A program made the translations under genes and the position numbers. Below the pieces are notes generated by a model. It had not been told where the DNA came from and did no database searches. It was given only the letters and a program-made list of their open reading frames with translations. Source: Sodalis sp. dw_96 (GTDB lineage Bacteria > Pseudomonadota > Gammaproteobacteria > Enterobacterales > Enterobacteriaceae). Taken from it: a DNA stretch of 64,000 nucleotides. This document shows positions 18,490 through 28,281 of this stretch, in pieces. The stretch is taken from NCBI RefSeq assembly GCF_018449575.1, contig NZ_JAAVUT010000006.1, positions 124,001 through 188,000 of the forward strand, written 5' to 3'. Numbering within the stretch: position 1 is the stretch's first letter; each line of letters opens with the position of its first letter.

Positions 18490-19269
18490 CTAATGATGCA
18501 AAATAGCGCAGCTGTGGTCCTCGATTTCCTCGGTGGAGGCGGTATCGAAATGCAGCAGGCTGCGCTGGTTGGCTAACAGCACAAAGGATCCGTCGGGCAA
18601 TTGCGCCAGCGCCAAACCAAAGTGACCCATGTTGCCGGCGGCGCCGGGCACTTCACGCGCCAGGGCGATAAACGGACTTTGCTCCGCCAGACCGGCGGCG
18701 GTGATGCGTTTAGCCAGGTAGGAATGACCCATCACCGCGGCGGGCAGCGGCTGCCAGGCTGAACCTATGCTGCCGGCTTCATCATCCAGCTGCTGCCGTA
18801 TATCCGGGCGCAGACAGGAGATATGGATGTGCAGCTGGTTTTGCGTCCGTGCCATCGGTGCGTTGATGGCCAGCGCCAAGGCTCTGTCGGGAACCGGCGC
18901 GCCCGCTTTTTCCGTCAGGTATTGCCGGGCCTGCCAGGCATGATAAAAGAAATTGGGGGTTTTTTCGTTCAATAACGACGGACTCTCAATGCCGGTTATT
19001 TTTTCGACGGGGATTAGCAAATATTGCAGCGGGCCTTCGAGGTCTTTTAATACCGTATACCCCGCCTCCAGATTCACTTCGCGACAGGGATCCGGCCGGC
19101 CGAGCTGTTGCTGATGGGGTACGCACTTCTGGCTGACTATCTGCCACAGGGCATCGGGATTGACATCCGCCGCCGCGTGGCGATAGTAATAGATACCACT
19201 GGACGCTGCGATGACCACCGCGGCCAAAAACAGGATAAAGGGGTTGCGGCCCCATCGCCATTTCATCAT
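18490..19269 (-). CDS. cdh: CDP-diacylglycerol pyrophosphatase
   Basis: The protein has 259 residues with an N-terminal membrane anchor (about 10-30) and a catalytic domain containing the HIT-like motif QNQLHIHISC, as in E. coli Cdh. It hydrolyses CDP-diacylglycerol to phosphatidate and CMP at the inner membrane. The PNFFYHAWQARQYL and GPLQYLLIP segments also match the family. Two ATG codons stand in tandem at the start (19269 and 19266). In E. coli cdh lies elsewhere, so its presence between yhjG and yhjE is a difference in order. It is convergent with yhjG and 126 bases from yhjE. Confidence 0.93.
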   Translation of the reverse strand: MMKWRWGRNPFILFLAAVVIAASSGIYYYRHAAADVNPDALWQIVSQKCVPHQQQLGRPDPCREVNLEAGYTVLKDLEGPLQYLLIPVEKITGIESPSLLNEKTPNFFYHAWQARQYLTEKAGAPVPDRALALAINAPMARTQNQLHIHISCLRPDIRQQLDDEAGSIGSAWQPLPAAVMGHSYLAKRITAAGLAEQSPFIALAREVPGAAGNMGHFGLALAQLPDGSFVLLANQRSLLHFDTASTEEIEDHSCAILHH

Positions 19270-19395
19270 GAGTTCTTCTCTGAGCGGGCATCAAACGAAT
19301 CGGATGACATGTCTTCCAGGCCGTCCTTATTCTAACGGACCGGCGAAATAGATTCACCGGCCCGCTTATCCTACACCGTTTTAAATGAGAAATTA

Positions 19396-20712
19396 TTACA
19401 ACGCGATATGGCGGGTTTCATGGCTGGCCAGTAAAGCCAGCAGCGTCAGAACCGCCATCGAAGCCAGATAAACCCCCACATAGAATAAGCCGTAGTGGAC
19501 CGTCAGCCAGGCGGCGATATAAGGGGCGACCGACGCGCCGATAATGGACGCGACGTTATAGGAAAACGATGCGCCGGTGTAGCGTACCTCCGTCGGGAAC
19601 AGCTCCGGCAACAATGCGCCCATGGGGCCGAAGGTCAATCCCATCACGATAAAACCGCACAGCAGGAACGCCATAACCAGCCAGGTTTCGCCGGAACCGA
19701 GCATAAAGGGAAATACCAGGGCGAAAGCGATAATGGCCAGGGTGATGACTATCATGGTTTTGCGACGGCCGAAACTGTCGGCCAACTGTCCGGAAACCGG
19801 CACCAGCAGGCCGAAACCTATCACTCCCACCATCAGCATCAGCAGAAAATCATTACGGGATATGCCCAGACCCAGCGGCTTGGGCGCGGTGCCGTAAGTT
19901 AATGAATAAACGGTCATAATGTAAAACAGCGTGTAGGTGGCGACCATAATAAAGGTGCCCAGGACCGTCGCTTTCAAATGCTTGCCGAGCAGGGTGCCGA
20001 TGGGCATGCGCACCTGGGCTTTCGCCAAGGCTATTTTCGCGAATACCGGGGTTTCGTGCAGGGATATGCGTACATACAGGCCGATAATCACCAAAACAGC
20101 CGACAGAATAAACGGCACGCGCCAGCCCCAGTTCAGGAATTGTTCGTCCGTTAGCCACCAGGAGAGCAATAAAAAGATGCCGTTGGCAAAAAAGAAGCCG
20201 ATGGGCGCCCCCAACTGTGGGAAAGATCCATACAGCGCCCGCCGGTGCGCCGGCGCGTTTTCGGTGGCCAGCAGCGCCGCCCCGCCCCATTCGCCCCCCA
20301 GGCCCAGCCCCTGTCCGAATCGCGCCAGCGCCAGCAGTATCGGCGCCAAGATGCCAAGGGTCTGATAACCCGGCAACAGCCCGATGACCACGGTGGATAT
20401 GCCCATGGTCAGCAGCGAAGCCACCAAGGTAACCTTGCGTCCGAGACGATCGCCGAAATGGCCGAACAGCGCCGAGCCGATGGGCCGGGCGACAAACGCC
20501 AGGGCGAAGGTGGCCAGGGACTGAAGCGTGGCGGCGGCGGCATCCCCCGGCGGAAAGAAGATATGCGGAAAGACGATTACCGCGGCGGTGGCGTAGATAT
20601 AAAAATCGAAAAATTCGATGGCGGTGCCGATTAACGACGCCACCAGCACCTTACCCCGGGAATTAACCGGGACGGTGTCGGAATCAAGAACGGGTGCGAT
20701 GGTGGACTGCAT
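19396..20712 (-). CDS. yhjE: MFS metabolite:H+ symporter YhjE
   Basis: This 438-residue major facilitator superfamily transporter of the MHS (metabolite:H+ symporter) family has 12 predicted membrane helices. The MFS signature GHFGDRLGRKVTL between helices 2 and 3 and the ARFGQGLGLGGEWGGAALL segment typical of ProP/ShiA/YhjE-type carriers are present. It sits in the inner membrane; the natural substrate of YhjE is unknown. The order yhjE-yhjD is conserved with E. coli. An imperfect inverted repeat (19339-19364) on its 3' side may terminate transcription. Confidence 0.9.
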   Translation of the reverse strand: MQSTIAPVLDSDTVPVNSRGKVLVASLIGTAIEFFDFYIYATAAVIVFPHIFFPPGDAAAATLQSLATFALAFVARPIGSALFGHFGDRLGRKVTLVASLLTMGISTVVIGLLPGYQTLGILAPILLALARFGQGLGLGGEWGGAALLATENAPAHRRALYGSFPQLGAPIGFFFANGIFLLLSWWLTDEQFLNWGWRVPFILSAVLVIIGLYVRISLHETPVFAKIALAKAQVRMPIGTLLGKHLKATVLGTFIMVATYTLFYIMTVYSLTYGTAPKPLGLGISRNDFLLMLMVGVIGFGLLVPVSGQLADSFGRRKTMIVITLAIIAFALVFPFMLGSGETWLVMAFLLCGFIVMGLTFGPMGALLPELFPTEVRYTGASFSYNVASIIGASVAPYIAAWLTVHYGLFYVGVYLASMAVLTLLALLASHETRHIAL

Positions 20713-21156
20713 TATTGTTTCTTAATAATTAAATTTGTAAAAGAAAGGCATCTTAGCCAGAGAAAAATACCATTTCAATGGCGTTTTATTGACCATTAGC
20801 CGGCCTGTGGCGCCGAAAAGCAGATAATGTGTGCGGCGGCTATTCCCACAGTCAATCACGCTCGTCAAAACGGGCATCGCAGCGTTAAACCCTGGTTAGC
20901 TGCCAACAGGAGACCCCGGCGGCACGTTATATGCCGGGTTATGGTTTAATGCTAAACAAAAGAGGTGATAATGACTGCTATACCCCGAAAAAAGCAGATT
21001 TATACGCTGCTATTTTTCCCCCGGGGTGATGAGATATGGCGCGGCGTGCCTCCTGCATTCGGCTATGATGCCCTGGATACCAGGTTCCAGAAAGGAGAGC
21101 GTAAGCCGAGACTTGACCGGTTTCGCCAGAGGGGCGCCGATTCGTGCCGCCAGTGT
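20713..21156. other. Intergenic region between yhjE start and yhjD end
   Basis: About 440 bases hold no gene that I can support. The first 100 bases left of 20830 are AT-rich and probably carry the yhjE promoter. The plus-strand frame from 20965 is mostly the antisense of yhjD. No terminator or RNA gene was recognised. Confidence 0.4.
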
Positions 21157-22161
21157 CTATTGCCGGCCTTGCTCATCGGGTTCCTCCCGGTAGTCGGCGG
21201 TGGCAATCCAGGCGGCGCAAAAAAGAGTCAGCCGGGCAAAGAAATAGAAAAAGGCCATCAACCCCAGCACCGAACCGAAAGCGGCGCCGGAAGGGGAGGT
21301 GGCCAGTTTCGGCAGGGTCAGGGTCATAATGATTTTGATGATCTCAAACCCCACCGCCGCCAGCAGCGTCCCGCGAAAGATAGCCTTGCTATGGGGCCGG
21401 TGGCGGGGGATTATCCAAAATATCCACAAAAACAGCAGGTAATTGGCCGTTATGGAGACGACGAATCCGGTGGCGGTCATGGCCGGGCGCAGCCATTCGA
21501 TGCCGCCCAAGCCCAGGGCGGTGACGATGCTCTGCTGGGCGGCACCGGCAATGGAGGTTAATGACAGCGTGACGATAAGCGCAACGATAAGGCCGATAAG
21601 GGAGAGCAGGTCCCGCAGGTACTTCAGATAAAATTTCTCTTCATCCTGGGGGTTGCGCTCCCATTCATCCCTCAGTTGGGCGCGGATCGCTTCGCGTAAA
21701 TTGCCCATCCAGTTCAGACCTGAATACAGGGCGATCAACAGACCGGTGATGCCCACGGTCGTCCGCTGCGCCACCGCGGTTTTCACCGTGGTTTTCAACG
21801 TATCGGCCAGAGTCCGGTCGCTGATACTGTCGACAATTTTATTAATCAGGTCGCTAAGAATATCCGGATTGGAGGCCAGGAAAAAACCGACTCCGGCAAA
21901 AGACACCATCAGGATGGGAATCAGCGACAGGAAGGAGAAATAGGTAATCGCCGCGCCAAACTGGCTGCCCATGCGATCGTTGAATCTCTCCGCCGCCCGC
22001 AGCAGATGGGCTATCACCGGGTAATCACTTATTCTTTGGATTACGTGACCCGATTTCACCGCGAGTTTATCCACCCGTTCATTACCGGTATGGATATCGG
22101 CGAACATCTGAGGGGATTTTGATTGCCGGGCGGTGGCGGTCGTTGGGTTTTTGTCGGCCAT
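21157..22161 (-). CDS. yhjD: YhjD, YihY/BrkB-family inner-membrane protein
   Basis: This 334-residue polytopic membrane protein of the YihY/BrkB family (once annotated as ribonuclease BN) has about six hydrophobic segments and the family pattern GAAITYFSFLSLIPILM. In E. coli YhjD is linked to suppression of lipid A (Kdo) defects, but its molecular activity is not firmly known. The gene stands alone, with its start at 22161 and a 900-base intergenic region upstream. Confidence 0.88.
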   Translation of the reverse strand: MADKNPTTATARQSKSPQMFADIHTGNERVDKLAVKSGHVIQRISDYPVIAHLLRAAERFNDRMGSQFGAAITYFSFLSLIPILMVSFAGVGFFLASNPDILSDLINKIVDSISDRTLADTLKTTVKTAVAQRTTVGITGLLIALYSGLNWMGNLREAIRAQLRDEWERNPQDEEKFYLKYLRDLLSLIGLIVALIVTLSLTSIAGAAQQSIVTALGLGGIEWLRPAMTATGFVVSITANYLLFLWIFWIIPRHRPHSKAIFRGTLLAAVGFEIIKIIMTLTLPKLATSPSGAAFGSVLGLMAFFYFFARLTLFCAAWIATADYREEPDEQGRQ

Positions 22162-23081
22162 ATATTCTCTTATCCGCTGCGGAAATTTAACCAGATAGAG
22201 TCATTATAGGAAAAAATAGCGACTACGGGGCGCGCATGGGACTACCGGCGTAACTGACCGTAATTTCCCGCGCCCCCGTGCCGGGGTGATGGCCCGGGGG
22301 CGCGGTAGGCCGGGCCGGCGTATTCCTTACGGGAATGAATACATCGCTCCCGGCAGCCTCCCTTTGCGCTGTCGGCAGCCGACCGGAATCTATTCTTAAT
22401 ATTAATTTATCAATATGGGGTTAACTCATGAAAGTGGGCATTATAAAAATCCATATCAATCTCAAATAAATGATATGCGCAAAGCCAAAAAAGTATGACC
22501 GCGCTAAAGAATACACTGTTATATCGATAATAAGTATCACTGGCGCTGATGTGCACTCGCTACTGATACGTAAAGCAGCGGTTTCTTCTATGCACTGCGT
22601 TTAGTCATCATATTGTGATATTCGGCGCATTTGTGGCGTAACGTAGTGGTAATTTTGTCGGCCCGGCACAGATTATCCCTATGCTTATTAATGCTATTCA
22701 GGCTATTCAGGCTATCAGCGCTGCCGGGAACGTCCCGTTTTTTAATTTAATGATAATGATTTTTGATGAGATTGAATGCTAAGTATCAAATAATTCTTCT
22801 TGGATTAATAATATAGAAATAAAATATATGTTAACTTTGCCGCTATAAAGCGTTTTTTTTATTATATTAAACTAACTGGGGGAATTATTACCGTACTTAT
22901 GAATTAGCTATTTTAATGCTATTAGAAGATTTGGCCTAATCGATAAAAATTAATTTGCGAGACAGCTTGCCAATATGCTATCTACTATTAATGGGGTAAA
23001 TCAAAAATTGGGTTAAGATCACAATTTTTATTTTGAATATTGGGTCAGTTTTTTATCCATCGCGAGTTAATGGGATTAACT
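22162..23081. other. Long intergenic region between yhjD and arcD
   Basis: About 920 bases without a supported gene. The left 150 bases are GC-rich, and from 22400 on the region is AT-rich. It contains a short tandem GCTATTCAG stretch (22693-22713) and a clear plus-strand terminator (22725-22743) that has no annotated gene in front of it. The right part must hold the arcD promoter; no full FNR or ArgR site was recognised. Confidence 0.5.
22725..22743 (+). terminator. Rho-independent terminator without an annotated upstream gene
   Basis: CGGGA pairs with TCCCG around an ACG loop and is followed directly by six Ts. It lies on the plus strand about 340 bases before the arcD start and 560 bases from the divergent yhjD start, so it must end a short transcript such as a small RNA or act as an arcD leader attenuator. 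Confidence 0.6.
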
Positions 23082-24590
23082 ATGGCAAACACCACGGACA
23101 ATAAATTATCTATTTGGTCACTCTCCGCATTAGTTGTGGGATCGATGGTGGGAGCCGGTATTTTTTCTTTGCCGGCAACCTTCGGCCGCGCAACCGGTGG
23201 GTTCGGCGCCCTTATTGCCTGGGGTATCGCCGGGAGCGGTATGCTAATGCTGGCATTTGTTTTCCAGACGCTGGCGCAACGTAAACCCAATCTCGATTCC
23301 GGCGTCTTCATATATGCAAAAGAAGGTTTCGGTGACTATTTAGGCTTCGCGTCAGCGTTGGGTTTTTGGGCCGGGACCTGTATCGGCAATGTTTCCTATT
23401 TTGTATTAATCAAGTCGACGCTGGGCGCTTTTTTCCCGGTATTCGGCAACGGTAATACCGTGCCGGCGGTGCTGGTGGCGTCGGTTATTCTGTGGGGATT
23501 TCATATATTGCTTTTAAGAGGGGTAAAAAGCGCGGCGTCAATAAATACCATTGCCACCTTCGCCAAGATTATTCCCATATTTTGCTTTATTATCATATTG
23601 ATTATAGCTTTTGATAACCCTCTTTTCGTCCTTAATTTTCATGGGGGAACCGAAACGGCTAATGCCGGTGTCTTGGCGCATCTGGACGACTACGGTTATG
23701 CCGGCCACGCGGCGCGGGCCATTACGTCGGCGACGGGAACCGAATCCCTGCTTTCGCAGGTTCGCAGCACCATGCTGGTGACGGTGTTTGTGTTTCTGGG
23801 TATTGAAGGGGCCAGCGTATACTCCCGTTACGCAAAAAAACGCAGCCATATCGGCCTGGCGACGGTAATGGGCTTTATCGGCGTGCTGTGCCTGCTGATA
23901 TTGGTGACCATGCTGTCCTACGGCGTGATGCCGCGGTCCGATTTGGCGGCGCTGCGGCAGCCCTCCATGGCCGGCGTGCTTGAAGCAGTGGTGGGCCGCT
24001 GGGGAGCGATATTTATCAGTATCGGCCTGCTTATTTCAGTACTGGGCGCTTACCTTTCCTGGTCGCTGCTGGCCGCCGAAGTGTTGTTTTCCGCCGCCAG
24101 GCATCAAAGCATGCCGAGGGTCTTTACCACGGAGAATCGCCGGGGTGTGCCGTCCGCTGCGGTATGGCTCACTAATATCACCATACAGATTTTTTTGATT
24201 CTGACCTTATTCAGTGATTACGCCTTCCAGCTGGCGCTTGAATTAACCAGCTCGTTAACGCTCATCCCTTATTTGCTGGTGGCGGCCTATGGTTTAAAAC
24301 TGGCCTGGACCGGCGAAACCTATGAAACCAATAAACGCGGGCATAAAAAAGATCTGGTTTTTGCCATTATCGCCACTTTTTATTCCTTCTTGATGCTCTA
24401 CGCCGGCGGCCTGAAATATTTATTGCTATCGGCCATTATTTACGGCCCCGGCTCTGTTTTATATCTCATCGCCAAACGGGAACAACATGCCGAGTTTTTT
24501 AACCCGGCTGAAAAAATTCTATTTATCACCGTCATGCTTGCCGCCATTGTGGCGTTATGGAGTATCTCTACGGGCGTCATCACTATCTAA
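23082..24590 (+). CDS. arcD: Arginine:ornithine antiporter ArcD (APC family)
   Basis: The 502-residue amino-acid/polyamine/organocation transporter has 12-13 predicted membrane helices. The N-terminal SALVVGSMVGAGIFSLPATF is the APC signature (G-x-G-I-F in helix 1). In the arginine deiminase pathway it exchanges external arginine for ornithine. The start at 23082 (MANTTDNKLS) is taken over a frame extending 14 codons upstream because it aligns with family N-termini. arcA follows after 15 bases, which supports both the assignment and an arcDA operon. A terminator hairpin sits in the long leader region. Confidence 0.92.
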   Translation: MANTTDNKLSIWSLSALVVGSMVGAGIFSLPATFGRATGGFGALIAWGIAGSGMLMLAFVFQTLAQRKPNLDSGVFIYAKEGFGDYLGFASALGFWAGTCIGNVSYFVLIKSTLGAFFPVFGNGNTVPAVLVASVILWGFHILLLRGVKSAASINTIATFAKIIPIFCFIIILIIAFDNPLFVLNFHGGTETANAGVLAHLDDYGYAGHAARAITSATGTESLLSQVRSTMLVTVFVFLGIEGASVYSRYAKKRSHIGLATVMGFIGVLCLLILVTMLSYGVMPRSDLAALRQPSMAGVLEAVVGRWGAIFISIGLLISVLGAYLSWSLLAAEVLFSAARHQSMPRVFTTENRRGVPSAAVWLTNITIQIFLILTLFSDYAFQLALELTSSLTLIPYLLVAAYGLKLAWTGETYETNKRGHKKDLVFAIIATFYSFLMLYAGGLKYLLLSAIIYGPGSVLYLIAKREQHAEFFNPAEKILFITVMLAAIVALWSISTGVITI

Positions 24591-24605
24591 GCGGATGGAG
24601 TTAAT

Positions 24606-25874
24606 ATGACCAGAAAAAAAGAGGCTGTAAAATATGGCGTATATTCCGAAGTAGGTAAATTACGCAAGGTTTTGGTGTGCGCGCCGGGCCGGGCACATAA
24701 TAGGCTAACCCCCAGTAACTGCGATGAATTGCTGTTCGACGATGTATTGTGGGTTGAACGGGCGAAACGGGATCATTTTGATTTTATCGCCAAAATGCGC
24801 GAGCGCGGCGTGGATGTCCTGGAAATGCATAATTTGCTGGCGACCACTTTGGAGAATCCGGCGGCCAAAGCGTGGATTCTGGACCAGCAGATAGTGCCGA
24901 ACGAGGTTTCACTGGGCATCCTCAATGAAACCCGCGGCTTTCTCGACGGCCTGCCGCCCCGCCTATTGGCTGAAATCCTCATTGGCGGTCTTTCAACCAC
25001 CGAACTGGCGGACGCCGGCCATTGCGATAACGAAGAACTGAAATTGATTCGCGAAGCGGTGGGTATTACCGAATATATGCTGCCGCCGCTACCCAATACC
25101 TTATATACCCGGGATACCACCTGCTGGATTTACGGCGGCGTGACGCTTAATCCCCTGTACTGGCCGGCCCGGCATGAGGAAACGCTGCTGACCACCGCCA
25201 TCTATAAATTCCATCCGGATTTTGTCCACGGGGATTTCGACATTTGGTATGGCGATCCCACACAACACCATGGCACCGCCACCCTCGAAGGGGGCGATGT
25301 GATGCCTATCGGCAACAAGACCGTGCTTATCGGGATGAGCGAGCGCACCTCTCATCAGGCCATTACCCAACTGGCGGCCTCGCTGTTTGCCAGTCCGCGT
25401 TCCGGCGTGGAGCGGGTGATGATTGCCGCCATGCCGAAACTGCGCGCGGCCATGCACCTGGATACGGTGTTCACATTCTGCGATCGCGACGTGGTAACGC
25501 TCTATCCGGCCATTGTCAATCAGATCAAAACCTTTTCCCTGCGGCCTGACGGCGGCCCCGCCGGAATGAAGCTCAGCCGCGACGGCGGCAGCTTTGTGGA
25601 AGCGGTGGCGGCGGCGTTAAACCTGGACAAGCTGCGGGTCGTTGAAACCGAGGGCAACGATTACGACACCGAACGCCAGCAGTGGGACAGCGGCAATAAC
25701 ATGGTGGCCCTCTCGCCGGGGGTGGTGATGGCCTACGATCGCAACACCAAGACCAATACGCAATTGCGTAAAGAGGGCGTGGAGGTGGTTGAAATCGTCG
25801 GCAGCGAGTTAGGCCGCGGGCGCGGCGGCGGACATTGCATGACCTGCCCGCTCTGTCGTGACGCGGTGGAATGA
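24606..25874 (+). CDS. arcA: Arginine deiminase
   Basis: This 422-residue cytoplasmic enzyme hydrolyses arginine to citrulline and ammonia. The C-terminal motif [13 protein letters not shown] carries the nucleophilic Cys (residue 411 here, equivalent to Cys406 in the Pseudomonas enzyme), and the family segments [22 protein letters not shown] and [12 protein letters not shown] are intact. It should be active. No ornithine carbamoyltransferase (arcB) or carbamate kinase (arcC) follows: the next gene is an ABC exporter 366 bases away. So in this window the pathway stops at citrulline, giving ammonia for acid resistance or nitrogen but not ATP, unless the other genes lie elsewhere. Confidence 0.96.
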   Translation: MTRKKEAVKYGVYSEVGKLRKVLVCAPGRAHNRLTPSNCDELLFDDVLWVERAKRDHFDFIAKMRERGVDVLEMHNLLATTLENPAAKAWILDQQIVPNEVSLGILNETRGFLDGLPPRLLAEILIGGLSTTELADAGHCDNEELKLIREAVGITEYMLPPLPNTLYTRDTTCWIYGGVTLNPLYWPARHEETLLTTAIYKFHPDFVHGDFDIWYGDPTQHHGTATLEGGDVMPIGNKTVLIGMSERTSHQAITQLAASLFASPRSGVERVMIAAMPKLRAAMHLDTVFTFCDRDVVTLYPAIVNQIKTFSLRPDGGPAGMKLSRDGGSFVEAVAAALNLDKLRVVETEGNDYDTERQQWDSGNNMVALSPGVVMAYDRNTKTNTQLRKEGVEVVEIVGSELGRGRGGGHCMTCPLCRDAVE

Positions 25875-25922
25875 AAGTAAAATGGAGCTAAACACCAGGG
25901 AACTATAAAAAGTCCGGCACAT

Positions 25923-25958
25923 AAGGGGAGCCGGTCAGCCGCATCGTCGGCTCCCCTT
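25923..25958 (+). terminator. Strong hairpin after arcA
   Basis: AAGGGGAGCCG (25923-25933) and CGGCTCCCCTT (25948-25958) form a perfect 11-base stem with a 14-base loop, 49 bases after the arcA stop. There is no T-run, so it may stabilise the mRNA end or be a terminator of weaker type. Confidence 0.55.
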
Positions 25959-26057
25959 GGCCCGTCAGTAATCGGGTTGTGCGAAAACGGACAAGTTACA
26001 CCACGGCGTCCCCGTGGCTTTGGATCTGTGTCAGGTGGATGGCATGGGTTTGAAGTC

Positions 26058-26076
26058 ACGGCGGTACGCCGTTTTT
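26058..26076 (+). terminator. Rho-independent terminator downstream of arcDA
   Basis: ACGGCG pairs with CGCCGT around a GTA loop and is followed by Ts. It lies between arcA and the ABC exporter gene and would separate the two transcripts. Confidence 0.55.
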
Positions 26077-26240
26077 AATTCCCTTCCCGCAGACGGGCAG
26101 GTTTTCCATGAGGAGGCGGGACTAAGGTAATTTGCATAATGATTCGCGAACCAGGTTCAAAATACACTAAGCTACCTTTTTTGAGGAGCGTTTTATCTGG
26201 GCCGGGATAGCCCTTTTCTCGCAGTTAATAAGGGGCTTTT

Positions 26241-28073
26241 ATGCTGTTCCGTCGTTTTGAAAGCATGATCGATATTTTCCAGGAATCCCCCGCGTCCGCG
26301 CCGCCGGATCGGGTTTTACCCTTCTATCTCTACTATTTGCGCCAGGTGTGGCCGAGCTTCGCCGCGCTGCTGGTGGTGGGGCTCATCGGGGCATTGATTG
26401 AGGTGGCGCTATTCCCTTATCTCAGCCGCATTATCGACCTGGCGCAAGGCAGCTCCGGCAGCCGTTTTTTCAGCGACCACGGGCGTGAACTGCTGTGGAT
26501 GGCGGCGGTAATACTTGTCCTACGGCCGATTTTTCTGGCTCTGCACGATCTGCTTGTGCACCAGACCATCAACCCGGGCATGACCAGCATGATCCGCTGG
26601 CAGAATCATAATTATGTCCTCAGGCAAAGCCTGGGATTTTTCCAAAACGATTTCGCGGGGCGTATCGCACAGCGCATTATGCAAACCGGGAACTCCCTGC
26701 GTGACTCGGCGGTGCAGGCGGTGGACGCCTTGTGGCATGTGCTGATTTACGCCGTCAGTTCGCTGGTGCTGTTCGCCGAAGCCGATTGGCACCTGATGAT
26801 TCCGCTGATAGCCTGGATAGTCGGCTATATGTTTTGCCTGTATTATTTTGTGCCGCGGGTGAAATCCCGCTCGGCGGTCTCTTCCGCCGCCCGCTCCCGG
26901 CTGATGGGGTGTATCGTCGACGGTTACACCAATATCGCCACCTTGAAACTGTTCGCCCATACCGATCTGGAACGGCAGTACGCCCGGGAAGCCATTACCG
27001 AACAGACTGAAAAGACCCAGTTGGCCAGCCGTCTGGTGACCGGCATGGATGTCACCATTACCATCATGAACGGTCTATTGATTGTCAGCACCACCGGTCT
27101 GGCGCTGTGGCTGTGGTCCCAGTCGCTGATAAGCGTCGGCGCCATCGCCTTGGCCACCGGTCTGGTGATTCGCCTGGTGAATATGTCCGGCTGGATCATG
27201 TGGGTGGTGAACGGCATTTTTGAAAATATCGGCATGGTGCAGGACGGTCTGAATACCATCGCTCAGCCGATGAGCGTCACCGATCGCCCGCAGGCGCCCG
27301 ATCTGCAGGTGCGCAAGGGCGCGGTGAGCTTTGAGAACCTGCATTTCAACTATGGCAAAGGGCGGACGGTGATTGACGGCCTGAACCTGGATATTCGTCC
27401 CGGTGAAAAAATCGGCCTGATTGGTCCCTCCGGCGCGGGCAAATCGACGCTGGTGAACCTGCTGCTGCGCCTGTATGACCTCAACGGCGGGCGCATTTTC
27501 ATCGACGGACAGAATATCGCCGAGGTGAGCCAGGAGAGCCTGCGGGCCAGTATCGGCATGATTACCCAGGACACATCGCTTCTGCATCGCTCCATCCGCG
27601 AAAATCTGCTGTACGGCAGGCCTGGCGCCAGCGACGCCGAGCTATGGCAAGCCATACACCGCGCCCGGGCCGATGAGTTTATTCCCATGTTGTCCGATGC
27701 CGAGGGGCGCACCGGTCTCGATGCCCACGTGGGGGAACGGGGCGTGAAACTTTCCGGCGGCCAGCGCCAGCGTATCGCCATCGCCCGGGTGCTGCTCAAG
27801 GATGCGCCGATCCTGATTATGGACGAGGCCACCTCGGCGCTGGATTCGGAAGTGGAGGCGGCCATTCAGGAAAGCCTGGAAGTGCTGATGCGGGGCAAAA
27901 CGGTTATCGCCATTGCGCACCGCCTGTCCACCATTGCCAAAATGGACAGGTTGGTGGTGATGAGCGACGGACGCATCGCCGAAATCGGCAGCCATAACGA
28001 ACTGCTGAGCCAGCAGGGACTTTATGCGCGGCTGTGGTTATACCAGACCGGCGGATTTGTCGGGGTGGACTGA
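26241..28073 (+). CDS. ABC exporter with fused membrane and ATPase domains
   Basis: The 610-residue half-transporter has an N-terminal six-helix ABC transmembrane domain (about residues 25-335) and a C-terminal ATPase with Walker A GPSGAGKS, signature LSGGQRQR, Walker B ILIMDEATS and the H-loop histidine in IAHRLST. It belongs to the multidrug/lipid exporter class and would work as a homodimer in the inner membrane; the substrate is unknown. The start at 26241 has AAGGGG six bases upstream. It is a single-gene unit, preceded by a terminator and followed by a 44-bp tandem repeat. Confidence 0.9.
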   Translation: MLFRRFESMIDIFQESPASAPPDRVLPFYLYYLRQVWPSFAALLVVGLIGALIEVALFPYLSRIIDLAQGSSGSRFFSDHGRELLWMAAVILVLRPIFLALHDLLVHQTINPGMTSMIRWQNHNYVLRQSLGFFQNDFAGRIAQRIMQTGNSLRDSAVQAVDALWHVLIYAVSSLVLFAEADWHLMIPLIAWIVGYMFCLYYFVPRVKSRSAVSSAARSRLMGCIVDGYTNIATLKLFAHTDLERQYAREAITEQTEKTQLASRLVTGMDVTITIMNGLLIVSTTGLALWLWSQSLISVGAIALATGLVIRLVNMSGWIMWVVNGIFENIGMVQDGLNTIAQPMSVTDRPQAPDLQVRKGAVSFENLHFNYGKGRTVIDGLNLDIRPGEKIGLIGPSGAGKSTLVNLLLRLYDLNGGRIFIDGQNIAEVSQESLRASIGMITQDTSLLHRSIRENLLYGRPGASDAELWQAIHRARADEFIPMLSDAEGRTGLDAHVGERGVKLSGGQRQRIAIARVLLKDAPILIMDEATSALDSEVEAAIQESLEVLMRGKTVIAIAHRLSTIAKMDRLVVMSDGRIAEIGSHNELLSQQGLYARLWLYQTGGFVGVD

Positions 28074-28122
28074 ACTGAGCCTAGGCGCCGCTCCGTCGTT
28101 GATTTCAGACGATGTGAATGAC

Positions 28123-28241
28123 GCCTTGGCGCTGCCTGGTCGCTCATTCACGTCGATGTATACTAAGCCTTGGCGCTGCCTCGTCGCCCATTCACGTCGA
28201 TGTATACTAAGCCTTAACGTTGCCCTGCCGCTGCCTTGTCG
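28123..28241 (+). repeat. 44-bp tandem repeat, 2.7 copies
   Basis: Units start at 28123, 28167 and 28211, with the third cut short near 28241. The unit begins GCCTTGGCGCTGCCT and ends CACGTCGATGTATACTAA. The first two units differ at only two positions; the third is diverged. It lies between the convergent ABC exporter and GNAT-type genes, in non-coding sequence. Confidence 0.9.
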
Positions 28242-28281
28242 TTTATTATCGGCGTGCGTTTCCATCGCTTATTCCTGGCGC

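Noticed and set aside
20965-21561. 198-codon plus-strand ORF at the end of yhjD
   Set aside because: Most of it is antisense to the conserved yhjD gene and its protein is low-complexity; it is a shadow frame of a GC-rich gene.
22890-23060. Possible ArgR or FNR sites before arcD
   Set aside because: Only partial half-sites (TTATGAATTAGC, TTGGGTTAAGATCAC) with wrong spacing were found; not enough to annotate.
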